From positions 21,703,001 to 21,767,000 of the forward strand of contig NC_079882.1 of NCBI RefSeq assembly GCF_029227915.1: 64,000 bases of DNA, given 5' to 3'. Shown here in pieces: positions 12,501 through 27,500 of the stretch. A program made the translations under genes and the position numbers. Under the pieces are notes generated by a model. It was not told the DNA's origin, ran no database searches, and was given only the letters and a program-made list of their open reading frames with translations. Source of the stretch: Hydractinia symbiolongicarpus. Its lineage: Eukaryota; Cnidaria; Hydrozoa; Anthoathecata; Hydractiniidae. Each line of letters begins with the position of its first letter. Position 1 is the stretch's first letter.

Positions 12501-15500
12501 CACAGAACCTGCACTTTTTTGATTATGTAGATATTATGTGGAGAAATATGGATTTCATTGACAATAAAAAGAATAAAGTTACAAAAGTTTATTAAACGTC
12601 CTTCCCGAACAGAATTTGACAAACGCTTCAGGCATTTTATTGAAACACAAGTATTTAAATTATGGAGATCTAAATTAAAGAGAGTTAACTACACCTTGCT
12701 TTTTATTTCTTTTGTTTTACTAGCGGGTAATGACAATAGTACGTTTGGATCGTTAGACGCTGAAAGAATTTTCCAGGCTTTTTAGACTATAGGGTTTCAT
12801 GGTTTATGGTGGCTTTATTTTAAATATTCGTTTAAATTAAATTAATTAGGTTTTTGCACACAACAAAGGCATGCAAAAGGCATCGTTTATGACAACGCTT
12901 ACTCACAATCTCTTGTAGGAAAAGGGATTTTTAAGGAGCAAACCAATCTAAATCTGTCACTTTACCAAAACAGTTGAGTGACCTTTTTAAGATTTATCTC
13001 AGAGACCTATAGAAACAAGAACGATAATACAGGTTCATGCAAATGTATTTTGACTACTTATGTGCGTCAAACAATAAAAGCTGCGATATATTTCCTTTGT
13101 AGACTCCCGGTTATTCAAACCTGCACTTATTCGAAATTCTCGGTTATTCGAACCGTCTTTCATTCGCCTTGAATTTTCTAACTCGTTTTAGAGTAAATCT
13201 CTCTCAGTTATTCAAACTTCAGTTATTCGAAAATTCGTTTATTCGAAGTGGTTTTCTAACCACCTTGGCTCAATATTCTCTCAGTTATTCAAAATTCTTG
13301 ACAATAGCTGGAGTAAAAGTAAGAATTTTCAACTTCAAACACTTTTTATAAAAGAAAAATAGTCTTTATTCCTAAAAATAAAACTATGTACAAAGCAATT
13401 TTTTTAAAAGTTGAATGCTTTCACCATTTCCAGAAAATTCAAGAAAACAAGGGAAACACTTCATAAGAATATAGATATGAAGAATGGTTATTGTATTTGT
13501 TTTAAGTAAACATATTTGTTTTAAGTAAACATATTCGTTTAAAACTGTACAGTGAAACTTGATATGACTACTTTTTTAATTAAATCCCTCCAAAAAATCC
13601 GTCAGAGTGAAAATTGGACCAAGATAAGAAAATTTTCAGTTATTCGAAATCTCGGTTATTCGAAGTAAATTCCTATCCCCCGCGGAGCTTCGAATAACCG
13701 GGAGTCTACTGTATTTATTTGTAATTATAATAACTATTGAAGATATGATCATCCGATTTTTTGTGAGCTGTGCGGTTAATTAATGTCATAGTTTTAACTT
13801 AATAATTTGGTTTTAAAACGAAAAAAAAAATATGATTTTTTTAAAAAATAAAGCTTTACAACCTGTTGTTTCCCATCATAGCAAAAACAGTTGGTCAACA
13901 ATTTTCATATTAGTACAAGTAAATTGTGTGATGCATCTGTTATAGGCGTAATACGCTTTTTTAAAAATCTTTATTGCATCTTTGGTTTAAACAAAAACAC
14001 AGGAAACAGTCCGTCATTTCCCCGTCTCACGAAAGCAAACACTTAGCAATTTTAGTTTGTGGAATAAGTTTATTGTTACAATATATATTGTTGGCCAAAA
14101 GTAAACCGTGCAGTTTCATTAATCAATAAACGTTAGTCTTTAGCCAATGTTTATATTGCAGTTAAAGTTGTAGCTGCCATTTAGCGTAAGATAGATTTCA
14201 AAATTCTGTTGCAGCCAACTGTATTCGGCTGCTTTCAATTTTTAGCCAGCAATAGCTAACATCCCTATCTATAGCCACTGACCACAGTTGTAGGTTAGTA
14301 AAAATCAGATGGTGAAAACAACAGAACAAACTATATCTGGCTAGAAATGCAAAAATTTTATATCAAACTGAATATAAGGCTACCCAGTCAACTGAATTAT
14401 AAGGATGCTCTTTCAAAATGTACGTTTGGAGCAAAAATCTTAAGATTTGCATGTGGCTAAAAAACGTGATGATGTGTCCATCTTAAAATGTAAAAAGATA
14501 CAGAAAATATATACTCCCATAAATACAAAGTGCTTATAAGAGACAAAACAGTCAAAGAAACCTCACAACATCACTTCCAAACCAAAATGGCCTTCGTAAG
14601 TTTTTTTCGTCGGCGTACTAAGAATGCAGAGAACTTAAATTGGTTTTAGCAAAATCGGACTTCGTAATAGGTCTACTTACACTTCACAATAAAGTCCGTA
14701 ACAATCAGATTCTGTGGAGGATTTTCTAAAATAGAACTGCCGCGCAATTCTTTTGAAAAGACGGAATACGGTTATTATTGTAAAACCAGCCCGGAGAAAA
14801 AACTTTACTGCACATTCGGTTTAAATAAAAACACAGCAAAACACCCTGTCGTTACCCATCCAGCTGCAACTATCGCTCAGCCATTTTATTTGCATAAAAA
14901 GGTTTTCAAGAAAATATTAAAAGATGTAGCTACCTAGCTAACTGCATTTCGCATAAGAATTATATATTGCTTAAGAATATTGTTGCAGCCAAACTGTATT
15001 TTTATACTTTCCCATTTTAGCTAAAGATATAGCTACCGCTCCATTAGATCGTGCACCAGGTATGATGTCATCGCTAGAACTTTACGTTGTACGAATCTAT
15101 TGAACGGATCACAAAGCGTACGGGGAAAAAACTATTACGCTATGTGCCTAAAATCTCAACTAACAACAGAATTCATTTTTCTCTGTGTCATAATATTTTC
15201 AAACCATATTGAATTTTTAATAAAAGGGTGTGTAAAATTTTAAAAGCAGCTTTTTTTAGCTTGACTCGTAAATGGGAATAAAGTTATCTTGAAGAGGATT
15301 ATTATTTCTTATTCCTATTTAGATATTCTGTTACCGCTTGGTATGTCAAGTGGTATAATAAAGAACTCACAGTTACAACATAGTAATGGTAAAAATGTAG
15401 CAGCAGCAAGATTATTTGATGGTGGAGATGGAATGTTACAACAGAAAACAAATAAACAAATGTATTTACAAATTGATTTTATAAAATTAAAAACTGTGAC

Positions 15501-18500
15501 TGGTATATCCATGCAAGGAGCGTTTAAAGGTTGGAAAAATCAATATGTAACACAATACCATCTAGCCTACTCAAATGATAGTACCACTTTCACCCCGTCA
15601 AACAAGGTTATTTTCAATTAGTTTCTGGTTGAATATTTTGTAATTTTTAAACAAAAATTAACTGTTTCGTATTACGTCTTATATATTTGTTTTAGAATAT
15701 CGAAAATACAGATTTAGGTTCTGTTTATATTTCTTTATCAAAACCTGCAACAATGAAACATATCAGAATAACAGCAAATACTTGTATAGGAGGTTGTGGT
15801 ATGAAGGTTGAAATTTTTGGTTATGATCCAGGTATATCACATTAACTTGTTGTTGGCAGGTGGTTAGAATAATTTAGTTGGCCATTTTTGCAATATTTTT
15901 GAGACCTACCCTCCGTGAACCTTTGATCACTTTTTTTACCTTCTCCACCTGAGTTGACGTCATATTTTGTAAGGACACCCCCTATATTTGAATTTAAAAG
16001 AAAGTTATTGACTTCAAGTAAGTGGGAAAATTTCCGTACAAAAGTCAATAATAGCAACACAGAAGAGAATCTACACGTTGCTAATCAAGTTCCGTGTACA
16101 AATTTCCATAAGAAACTTTAGCTTCATTAAAAAGGGTTTCAAGGGTTTGCAAAATTGTGTAACTTGACGTCAACAGTAGTGCCATCTCCCCCTTCCTCCT
16201 CCTTCTCTGTCAACCATCGTCAACTTCAGCGTAACCTTATCTCTCCTCTAACGGTTAATGTCATTTGTGAATAATCTCTTATAACAAGTTTCTATTTTCG
16301 CTTTTTTTGTTCCAGTATGTTCGCAAACGTTGGGAAATATGGATATTTCTACAAGTAACGGTTCATCTGTAACGAATGTTGATATTTACAGTCCATATGC
16401 ATGGTGTGCACCCGTTACTTCTGATTACGTTCGTATTGCCTTTAAAAAAACAATGGTAATCTCTGGAATAATTCTACAAGGAGATTCGAATGGAGATGAC
16501 TGGGTGAAAGATTACAAAGTAGAATATGGTGTATCTACAAGTAAATCTATTCAGGTTGTATGTCTTTGTGAATTATCTGTATTTTTTTGATTTTCAAATG
16601 GAACCAATCCTCATAAGGCAGTATTCTATATTATATTAATTTCCCGGATGGGAATTTTCGAAGGCATTTAAAAATGGTACAATTGGATACACCTCTCAGT
16701 CTAGGAAGCTATATAAGAGATTTCTGATTTTTTGTTTTTACGGTGTTTGCTTTTAAGATTTTTATCATTTTCCTAATAGGTTACACCACAAAAATTTGTC
16801 ATATAAACACAATAGTTTTGAAAAACAAAAGAGGTTGGATTACAAACACATAAACAAAATATTGGAAAAAATTATTACATTGGAAAATCATTTTAGTGTG
16901 ACTTTTGGAGTATAACGGATATACATAAATATATACATAAATTAAAAATAAGAAACAATATATCTTGTTCATAAGCGACATCTTATAACAACACGAGGAT
17001 GAAATCTTTCAAAAGCACGAAGTAACATATAAGTAACAGCTAGATTGAAGCCAGTAAAAAAAGGACAAAACATGGATCATAAAAGCAAGAAATAGTTGCA
17101 TGTGAGTTATTACGACAATTAAAGAGGATAAATAAGAAGTTTGATTTCAATTGGAGCCTCAGTCTAAAGCTGAATTTTAACTAGAAAATTTAAAAGGCAC
17201 TTACCGTAGCGGCTATGCAACTATAAACCCTTCAAAAACAGTCCCCTCAGCAAGAAATCAAAAACCTTCTTGGCTAAATCAACAAATAATTTCCCATAGC
17301 AGCTAAAATAAAAACAAAGGTTATTTTTACCTTTCATATTAAAAACAAGCACTGAAAATAAACAGAACAAAACTAAGAATTTAAAATATCCAACCACACG
17401 TTTTCAACGTGCCTGTCAATTATACTACTTTAATCAACAACAAAGACCCCAGGAAATGTTTTGGACCCCTTGGTACCTATCGCTTTTGTTCACAGGCTGG
17501 ACACGAACATTTTATCTGGGATCATGCGTTTCTCAAAAGTTAAATCAAAAGTAAATGATCTTTAAATTTACTAAAAGGAACAATGTATTTACACCACTTG
17601 GACTAATGGTGGCTTGTACAAAAATTCACTATAAAAAGAAAAGCAGAAAGCAGAATAAAATATTGTACCTGTTGACATACCTTGTTTAAAATTTGATGAC
17701 ATCATTACTATTTGTCAATTTCACACATATTCTCAAGCCTTTTAGAACACCAGGTTAAAGAACAACAAACTCAATAACAAAGGAAAGCAGAATGGGAAAA
17801 TCCTTGATTTCGCGAATAAAATCTTTGTTATTATTGATATATAATACAACTTTTTCAGCAGAAAAATACAAATCAAAATTTAAAACAAAAAAAATTAAGT
17901 AAATTACAAACAATTACAAACAGAAGATCCTTGAAGACTACGTTTCCTATGACGACTCAGTTTGTTTAATTTCTACAATTTTCGTTTTTTATATCTTCAC
18001 CTACCCTAAAATTTACTTGCGACAGCACAGGCTGAAATAAAGTAGTTTCATTTATTACTTTTAAGTCATTGCAAAGCTTGTATGTATAACAATTACGCAA
18101 TACATTATTTACGTATAGTTTATAATTTGTTTGAATAATGTTACTTTTAGGATTTAATTGGTGTCCCAGCACGGATATCCCCATTATCTGTAAACTGGTT
18201 AAAACCTTACATCGTTACAAACTTTCTGCACATTATTCCAACAAAATGTAACAATGGCAGATGCTGTTTAAGATTTCGATTAAAAGGATGTCAGTTTGGT
18301 AAGAGAAATTTAAACTTAGCCGCTTTCTATTTAGTAATAATGAGAACAAGAATCGCTGAAATAGTAAGGTAATATTTGAATGACTTGCTATTTCAGTTCT
18401 GAAAAAGCCTTATTCAATACGTGGGAACATATCTTCTTCGACAATCACATTTACATGGAATGCACCAAATTCGCATCCTATACCAGTTGAGCAGTATCAT

Positions 18501-21500
18501 GTATGTATCTATTCTTATCAACGACATCTTTTGGAAACAACTATAAAAGTTGTTAGCAGCAAAATTTTTGTAACTAGCGAAATACCTGTAAAATAAGATA
18601 TATCGGTTAATGGTTTTTCGTAATACAGTATGGCAACTTTATGATGTTTTATTTAGCTTTTAATTGCAGCATCGAAAGATTATCAACATAATCACGATTT
18701 CTCCTTTCCAACAATTAGCGCTGCTACACATAATTTAATTTATCATGTTCCAAACATCAACTTTGCAGCAGCTCGTGTTCAAGTTAATATCACAGCGGTA
18801 ATTCAAGGAGTAAGAACATTTGCTGAACCATACAACTTTTATGTTCAACCAAAAGGTAAGTAACAATGATAATTTTTTTAGGAATACTGGTACAAGGATA
18901 TAATAGGCAAGAATAAAACAATGAAAACTAAAGATATGTTCATTGAAGACATATTTGTAATAAACTTGAATAGTAAAATGTTAGTCGTAGTTCAGCGCCA
19001 CAATTTCCAAAATCGGGAGGCTTAGGCATAGTGGGAGATTCTGAGTTTTAGTGAAAATCAACGAGTTGCCGAAACAGCTGTGGCCCAGCCCTAAAACACG
19101 CAAAACGGGTATACCTTGGGGCACAGGGGGCACTGTAAGTGAGATAGTCTGCAGGTTCTCTGGTTGGATAACATCAACTTTCATGCAGTGATAGAGACCC
19201 AGAATTCAAACATAGCTTACCACACAAACTGTCAACAAAGACAGCTTAAGACAAAAACTGTCAAAAAAGACAGCTTACAACCACAAACTGTCGACAAAAA
19301 CAGGTTAACGAACCAACCGTGAAAAAATGCTGAAATCCATTTTATTGTGAACTACTGGTAAGCTTCTTTGGTCATTCACAAAACTGTTTCCCCACACAAT
19401 GTACAATTCCTTATCTGCTAAAATCACTTTTGGGAAACTGCAATAAATTCGCTTTACTTCAAACCGGGAAAATTTTGTACGGCGAAATTTATTGTCAATA
19501 AAATTTAATCTGGTGAGCACAGTGAGAACATATATCTAGTTGTATGTTTTACAGGATATAATATAGTGTGTAGTACCTGTTGTGCAATTTTGTTGAATAG
19601 CAAAAGCGAAACTAGTTGACTATGAATACAATGACGAAAAATGTGAAAAAAAGTTTTTTTTTTAGAAACATGGGATAAGATGTTTATAAAATTTTCGTGT
19701 TTTTCTTTACATATACCGTGGTTGTATGTTTTTTGTTTGTTTGTTTATATTTTGCATTAAATACTGCGCAACTCATTTGTTAAAATTTTGTTGCAAGAAA
19801 AAATGATGCAACAAGGGAAATGATGCAGCCTATCTGCCATGTGTGGCATTTCTGCTGCAAGGGTGCATGCAACACTCTTTGATTTCATGCAACATTTTCT
19901 CTTTCTCAATTTTACTGCTTTGCGTAAAAAAAGGATATATGTCCGGCGCCACAGTGCGGTATTGCTCTTTCGTGCGCATGAAATAATCGCACCGTGTCCC
20001 AGCGCCTAAGACTTTTTAAATGTAGAAGAAGTTGAAAATGTCTGGTGCTGAATGACTTGAGCACTAGCACAAAATCAGAGCGATAGGCGGCGTAATGATT
20101 TATATGATGAGAAAGACAATAGATAACGCTTGTCAAAACACCGTCACCGGAGACTGGATAGAGCTGAACTTATTCAAACCAACACATATTGAGCAAGTTT
20201 GCAAGTAAAAAACAGAATTTGTTAATTAGATTATTACTGATATCGATATATCATTGGAAATAAAAGGGACGGGAGAATCCATTGGAGTATGTATGAAATC
20301 GTATGACACATTAATAATTCAACTCCCAACAAATTTAAGTTTGCAATCGATGGCTATCGATGATGCAAACATTTTCTTCGTCAGGGGTATTGCACGAAAA
20401 CACATTTTTTATTGAAGCTACACTTAACCTTTGCAGTCTGCTGGCCCCCAATGTTTTGTCTGTTTTTGTTCGTGCTAAATTGTAATAATTAGAAAACATA
20501 AGCACAAACGTAGAGTTAACTTTCCTTTATCTGATTTGAAAACTATGTCAACTACTTCTCCTACAAAGTTACATCTCATCAGAAGGCATATTCAAGGAGA
20601 TGTAACTTTTTCTTGGATGCTTTGTATTCCTTACCCTATCATTTTTTTATCTGGTATTACGAAGACAAAAATATTTCTGAATAAAATCTGTCATAATGAC
20701 GGGGGAAAGACTTTTTTTAGGCAGTAAAATTTATTCTTTTATATATAGCTATAGGACGTTTTTGTAAATTTTTTTATATAACTTGAATATTAAATGGAAT
20801 GCATGAAGTATTGTATTTATTATTTACTACAAAAAACAGGTGGAATATATTAAAGACTGTAATTTGAGAAAATAAATATGCATGTGATGCGTCATAGGTG
20901 ATATTTTTTGACAAAAATATCCACTGGCTAAGTTTTACGTTCTAACTCTCAGTCGTTGTCTAAAAAACAGGTGGGGCCATAATGTCTCCCTCTTCCACCG
21001 GCCTTTACAGAGCCAAAAAAATCCGGGCGGAATTAAATGACCTCATCGGCGTTGGTAAATAGAGACCACATGGGACCAAAGTAGCACCAATTTCCTACAG
21101 CTTGACTCTTTTTGGAAGAGACAGGTTGATGCCGTCATATAGCACCAATTTCCTATAGCTTGACTTAAGAAACCATTAAACCCAATATCTTTTGCACTGC
21201 TCGATAAAACCACATGATTCTACATTGTCTTTCCCAGCGAAATTCACAATAAAAACAACAGGTAAACAGGTAAAAAAAATTCAGTGCTGACGTCATAAAA
21301 AATTAAATGACAGTCCTTTTCCATTGCTAAATTTAACTTCACTAAAGATTAAAACAATTGTTTTCTGGATTTTATGAAAAAGAACTTTGGATCCCGTGCG
21401 CCTTTATTAAAACAAAATTGGTAATTTTTGAGATTCATAAAGCCATAGCTGGCATAAAAAACCGCTGACTTAATGGTTTAGTTCTACCCTTAGTGTTTGG

Positions 21501-24500
21501 TTTTTTTTACCACGTTAACTAAAAAGAATTGTTCTACCAAACCAAACTTAAAAAGAAACTATCAACTTCAATGTAAAAAATTATTTTAAAATCAACATTT
21601 AAGTAAAGCAAAAGACACTGTTTCACTGCAAGTACCTGTTCGTTTACAAATTTCTGAACACCTGCCTTGTTCCTAAGAATACGACTTTCTAGAATTGCGT
21701 CTGTCTTTCAACAGGAGACGCACACAGGCGTAATACCAATTATATTATGTTGCAAAATGCCAATTAACCTGTCTGGAAAAATTAAAAGTGATTTTCCTGA
21801 AAAAAATGCAATTGTCTGCAAAAAAAGCGTTAATTACTTGCTTGCAAACTTTATCTTTTTATTAGATCCACCATCACCTGGTTTAGATAAAAATGATTTT
21901 TCTAATGCAACAAACAACTTAACAATTGTCACATTGACTCCTTCGTCAGATGTAAACGGACCAATCAGGTGAGATTCAACTTTGTTTTTGTTTTAATTAG
22001 TGTGCTACCTCCGAAGTAATAAACTTTCGGATAGAGTTGGGGTAATATTCGAAGTTTTAATATTTCAAAAGATTATTATTTATACCGCAATGTCGTAATA
22101 GCTATGACGTATATACATCGCATATTCGTGCAACCGACCAAGTGCACACGAAGAAAAGTTTTTTCCTTCATGTGCTCCGCCATAAACAATATGACTTTTG
22201 ACGGTTGCTGTTCTTATTATTTAATAATAATGGTTACAACAATTTTAAGAGCACACACAACAAAAAATTACATAAAAAATATTTCGGAAAATGATGCATG
22301 TTACATATAAGATATATTTTCTTTAAGATTTTTAATTAGCCACTCAATGTAATATATCTTTTATGTTTTTGAATAAGGCTGTGATTACAAAGAAACAATA
22401 TATCTTACTGATTTTTTTATGTGCTTAATGTTAGCTTTGTATCATTGAAAGTGAAACCACAATAGCTAGCCAAAGCCATAATTCATTCTAATAAGAAATG
22501 TTTACAGAAGGAAACACTTTTTTAATGAAACAAATCTTTGTGTTAAGATCTTTTTTATGCAAACCGTAAAGTTTACGAAAAATTTGGCCCTAAATTTTAC
22601 ATTTTATTATTTTTAAATAAATTTTGCGTAAGAAAGTGGGTTTTTTCCCCAATAATGTGAGGCATCAAGTAAAGTGTATGATTACTTCACCTATGTCCTC
22701 AAAAATTTCAGAATCCTGAAACCATTACGGGAACTTATATTTGTACTTGATCAAATTATGCACTATTTGGCGAAAATTGCGATTTGCTAGAGGAAAAATA
22801 TTTTTCCCACAAATACTTCTTTCCTTAACCTCATTAATGTAAAAGGCGATATTCAGCATCTTGTGGTAATTACAGCTGCTAGCTGGAATACCGATCATAA
22901 CACAGTATTTGTATAACTGAGGGTGAATTGTAATATGCCATATTCGTGTAATTTCATGTTACAAACAAAATGTAACGAAAGAATTTATCAAAAAATTTGC
23001 AAAAAACAACTTTGAGAAGTATAATCGAAATCCCATTTTCTTTCATTTAGCAGTTAGCGTAAGGCTACTTTGAAATGCTAATTGAATGCTCTTTACATTA
23101 CAGTAATATGATGCAGATATTTAATGAATATTGCTGCAATAAAAATAACCTACAATATATTTATGTGAAAGTACAGCGCTAATGATCGCAACGTTACAAT
23201 ATTCTTTTGTTTTGACAATAGCTTTCAGTGGTTTTATTGTAATCAAAGCAAAATAATCTAATTAAGTGTGATAACAAAAAGAGGTTTGGTAATATATTGT
23301 AAACAGCATTAGGCAAAAATTATAATATATTGAAAAATATTGCTCACAAAATATTGTAATGTCGAACAACCTGACCAGTAGTGGTGGGTAAAGAATGGAC
23401 ATTTTGTTGGAGCTAGGCATCCAACATAGACCCAGTTTGTGAAAACAAACAGTACGATACTTTGAACAAAAAAGGGTTGTTTACTTAGACTTACTTAGAC
23501 TTGTTTTATTTTATTTATTTATTGTTTTATTTTTACTTATTACTTATTCAATTAGTGAACTGAAAGCTCAAGACTATATTTTTTAATTGTAGCTATTATG
23601 AAATTGTGATATCAACAACTCAAAAGACTAGCCTTTCAAAGCAGCTAACAAATCAAAAGGAATCTGAATTGAAGAATCTGACTTATTTTCTGGCTGCCAA
23701 AATCAAAGCTGATAATTTCCAAACTGAAGGTATTAAATATACTATTGTCGAAGGAAGAGAATTCATTGACGGTTTAAACGCAAGAATATCAACTGTTGGA
23801 ACATATTATTTGTATGCCAGAGCTGTTATAGATGGAAAGGTAAGGCCACGTGCCTTGTTAGTTTTCAGTTCATCTTTTGTCATTGAAATACACTAATATT
23901 CACTTATATATTGTAACTAGGACATCACAAAATATGGTTTCAACGACACGAGTTATTTTTCTGCTTTATCGAAAGAAATCAAGATTGGTAAGATTGTTTG
24001 TATTTCTATTTTATTTTTCATTTTTTACATTTTCTATTTTTCCTTCTATCAAAATTTAGGAAAAAATATTATGGTTTTTTACAAAGCCTTAGAAGGCTAG
24101 TCTAGATATTTAAAGTTCCAAATTCATACTATATATTGCCAATGTTTGTATATTTACACTTTAGAGCGCAATGCACTAAGCGTATTCGTACCAACAATCC
24201 TAAATGATACAACTCCATCTGTAAGGCTTGTGAAAAGTCCTTCAAATACAAAGTAACTTAATCTTTTATATATCATGTACTTTCTTTAAATTCTTTTCAT
24301 ACGTCCTGAGTTTTCGGCTTTGACAGATCGTTTGTTAGATTCAGGCAATTTTACTGCGATCTAGTAGGTGGCAATTATCAACATTTCCCTAAAGTTGTAA
24401 ATTAGTCACAAACAATAAAGGTCTAATGTAACAATCTAAGATAAAATCCACACCATTCCTCAGTTTAAACAGGGTTAGCAATTAAGCAGAATCCATACAA

Positions 24501-27500
24501 TGAATGACCCAGTTTTGTAGGAACTTTTGTATTACAACATTAGAATTATTTGCTAAAATTTTAGGTATCATTTTATTATAATCATGAAAGTGAACAAGAC
24601 AACTTGGCAGAAAAAAGAGCCAATGTTATACAAACAAGAGGATTTAAAGACATATGAAGGTGCTGAATACAACGAACCTTACATAGCTGGTGTATTTAAC
24701 AAAGCACAGTTACTCAATGTTAATGTGTTTAAATTAGGTAATGTAGACTGCAGAATCAATATGGATCATTTGTTAATATGTTCAAGTTGCTTCTAGACAT
24801 GCATCATGTCAAAAAATGATTACACTTTTTGTGATATCTTATTTTCAACCCATAAAACTCACTGACTAATAAATTTTTGTTACAAGATCCAGATTAAACA
24901 ATATTAAAATTTTAAAATATTAATTAGGTGATAATGTAACCTACTCGATGCAATCCAGATCTACTCGTAAAAGAAGATCAATAATGTTGTACAGAAATGG
25001 ACCTTTAGCTGCGGGTGAAACATACATTGTATTTCAAAGACTTCAAGTGCAGGTAAAATAGTTTATCAGTTTATGTATATGTTTTCAAGCTATAACAAAT
25101 TAAACCCTGATAAATTATTTTTAAACATTAGGACAAACTGTATTCGACTTCATGGACCAATGACCTTTATGTACCCAAACTTGGTAGGTAGTTTACACAG
25201 TTGACTCTTAAAAACTTTTCGTTCCTTACACTTCATTTCCCATTCAATGGATAAGTGGTACGCCATATAAATTAAACTTGTATTTAAACTGATAGTAACA
25301 AATAGTAACAGATAAATTGGTCATTTGATAACTTGCCAGCAAAGCGTGTTTTAGCTAGCTATGACATCACTCACCCTTTTCAAGCTAGTCTTTTTGCTGT
25401 ATTTAATTTCCATTTCACCACTATCAGGTTTTCCCTTCGACTTTGAAGCGGTTCATGGAGGATATTTTTTAATGATATCAACGTTTTAGCAAAGTAGTCA
25501 TTTTTGGTGCGTTGACGTCCCTATGTCTTAATCTCAAAAAAGCAACGAACGCATGAACGACCCACATTAACAGAAAATATGTGTAGTGTTCATTTCGTAT
25601 ATGAGGAAATACACAAGAAACTTTTAATAAAATTTTTAGACCAGTCAAAGGTTATTAGCTTAAAAATAATTTGGTACAAGCTATATTTCTGACACTTAAG
25701 TTAGGCCGACGAGACTGTTCGATGAAAGAAAAATTTTTAACAAATAATGATAAAAGGATAAAAATGATAAAAAAAAACAAAAAACAAATTAATTAATTAA
25801 TTAATTATTTTAAGGCCAATATTATCTCTAAGAAAATTTAAGACAAATTGGCTGATGTTTTCAAGTAACGTATTAATTTTCAGATGTCATTTTTTTCAGG
25901 AAAAAGCTCCTGCACAATCTTCCAAAATTAACCACACAAAGATTATTTCTGCCATCAAGCGTGCGCATGTTATCACGCATATTGCAGCGAGCTACAATAA
26001 CCCATCATAGATAAAACTCTGATAGTATTCACGTGGAGAAAAATTTTGAATAAAAACATTACTGCTAACCCTTACTCTTGAACGGTTATATCAACTTACA
26101 ATGCACGGCAAGTGACATCAAGCCTTAAAATTTTTTAAAAAAGTGCTTGTGGCTAGTGTGTTAGCCAGGTTTGCAATCTTATTAATGCATATATTGAATT
26201 TCTACTTGGCGATAAAATGAAAACACAACTTTTTAAGCTAGTCATAATTTTCATGGCGGACTTTTGTTTATAACTCTTAAAGCGATCTTCCGTTTAAACG
26301 TTTATACCTGCATATGAATCAATATACATGCTCCCTAATTTTTTTCTGCCTGTGGCGCGTATATCTTGTCAGATTTGGAAAATAAAACCAGTCAATCTAC
26401 AAAGCCTTTAAGTCCAAAATGCTTGAATCTTAGCATAGGTATAAAGAAGTTATGACCAAGAACGTTCTAATAAATTTCACGTTTTAGAGAAGCCTTGTAC
26501 ACTTTTTTTTATGGGAATCATACGTTTTGATTAGAGACCCGTGATTTTTTTAACCTTAACAAGTTTTTCAAATTTTTTTAAAATTTCGGACTTACCCTCG
26601 CAAATACATTAATTCCAAAAGAAACACAAATTTTAATTCATTGGCACTGCAATATAAAATTCATGCATTTTATGGAACTTTTCTTATTTTAGACATAAAT
26701 GTAACTCCTAAAGTAGAAGAATCAACATCGTCTAGTATTGGATTAATAGCAGGTGCTGCTGGTGTCGCTGTCATCATTGTAGTTATCATTGTCATCTTCT
26801 ACGTAAGAAGGTATAATGATTACATTACATACTTTTATGATTAGTTCCACATTATGAAATCATTGATAGCAGTTCCCTGTATATATGTACATATAAACTG
26901 ACGTTCTTGTCCTGTGTAAATATTCACAAAATAAAAAGAAGTAAAAAAATAATTAAAAAAAGTTGTAGCTACTAATGGTTGTAATATTTTATCGTAATGC
27001 ATATGGACTAATTTGCTTTTTTTCACACTACGAATTAGCTTTGTTAGGTAGTTAATATATTTAGTTCGCTTGAAATTACTTACTAACAATTTAGATGCAA
27101 TGCGCGGTTAAGTTTTACAAATCGTGTTTATGAAAAGTAAATAAAATTGATTCGTATCGTTCAAAAATAGAATTTGAGGAGCATAATTATCTCTCGTTTT
27201 TTTTTGTTTTTTCCAAATGAAGTAATTTTTAATTAAATGGTATATTTTTAAGCAATATTAACAAAAAAATTAATTCTTACCAGAACTCTAAAAAATTTTT
27301 AAGAACTTATTACTATTTTTTGGTTTTTATTTGATGCAATGTCTAAACTATTGTCTTCAGACTTTTTGTACCACTTTTTCATCAGCTAAGTCATAGGATC
27401 AAGATATTATAACTTTATTCATATACGTATAACCGTTATAAATTTTAGAAAGTATGTTAAAGAAAAAGAAACAATTAAAAAGAAAAATTGTATTACTTTT

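Larger units (their letters stand above)
10940..15020 (+). other. Intron with foldback element and MITE
   Basis: About 4.1 kb between discoidin domains 1 and 2. It contains the 141-bp foldback element (11919-12059) and the Tigger-like MITE (13097-13711). A shorter inverted pair, CGGGCAATAC / GTATTGCCCG, lies at about 11174 and 11241. No coding content recognised. Confidence 0.6.
18856..21865 (+). other. Intron with small repeats and a hairpin
   Basis: About 3 kb. Three tandem units of 'CACAAACTGTCnACAAAGACAG' type lie at about 19221-19307. A 13-bp perfect hairpin lies at 20565-20609, and the GC-richer patch at 19.8-20.15 kb may be old transposon debris. No gene recognised. Confidence 0.55.
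18397..25183 (+). other. Exons for FN3-like and membrane-proximal RPTP modules
   Basis: Exons 18397-18504 and 18670-18855 form an FN3-like unit (ITFTWNAP ... NITAVIQG). Exons 21866-21968, 23593-23839 and 23921-23987 give GPIRSYYEIVIS, LTYFLAAKIKAD and GTYYLYARAV. Exons 24165-24252, 24565-24737, 24928-25052 and 25132-25183 give YHFIIIMKVN and NGPLAAGETYIVFQRLQ. The 'GPI-x-YYEIVI ... YF-AA' and 'GPL-x-AGE-x-Y-x-VF-x-R' pairs match the membrane-proximal region of receptor PTPs. Exon 24928-25052 also encodes STRKRRS, a basic proprotein-convertase-type site. Confidence 0.82.
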
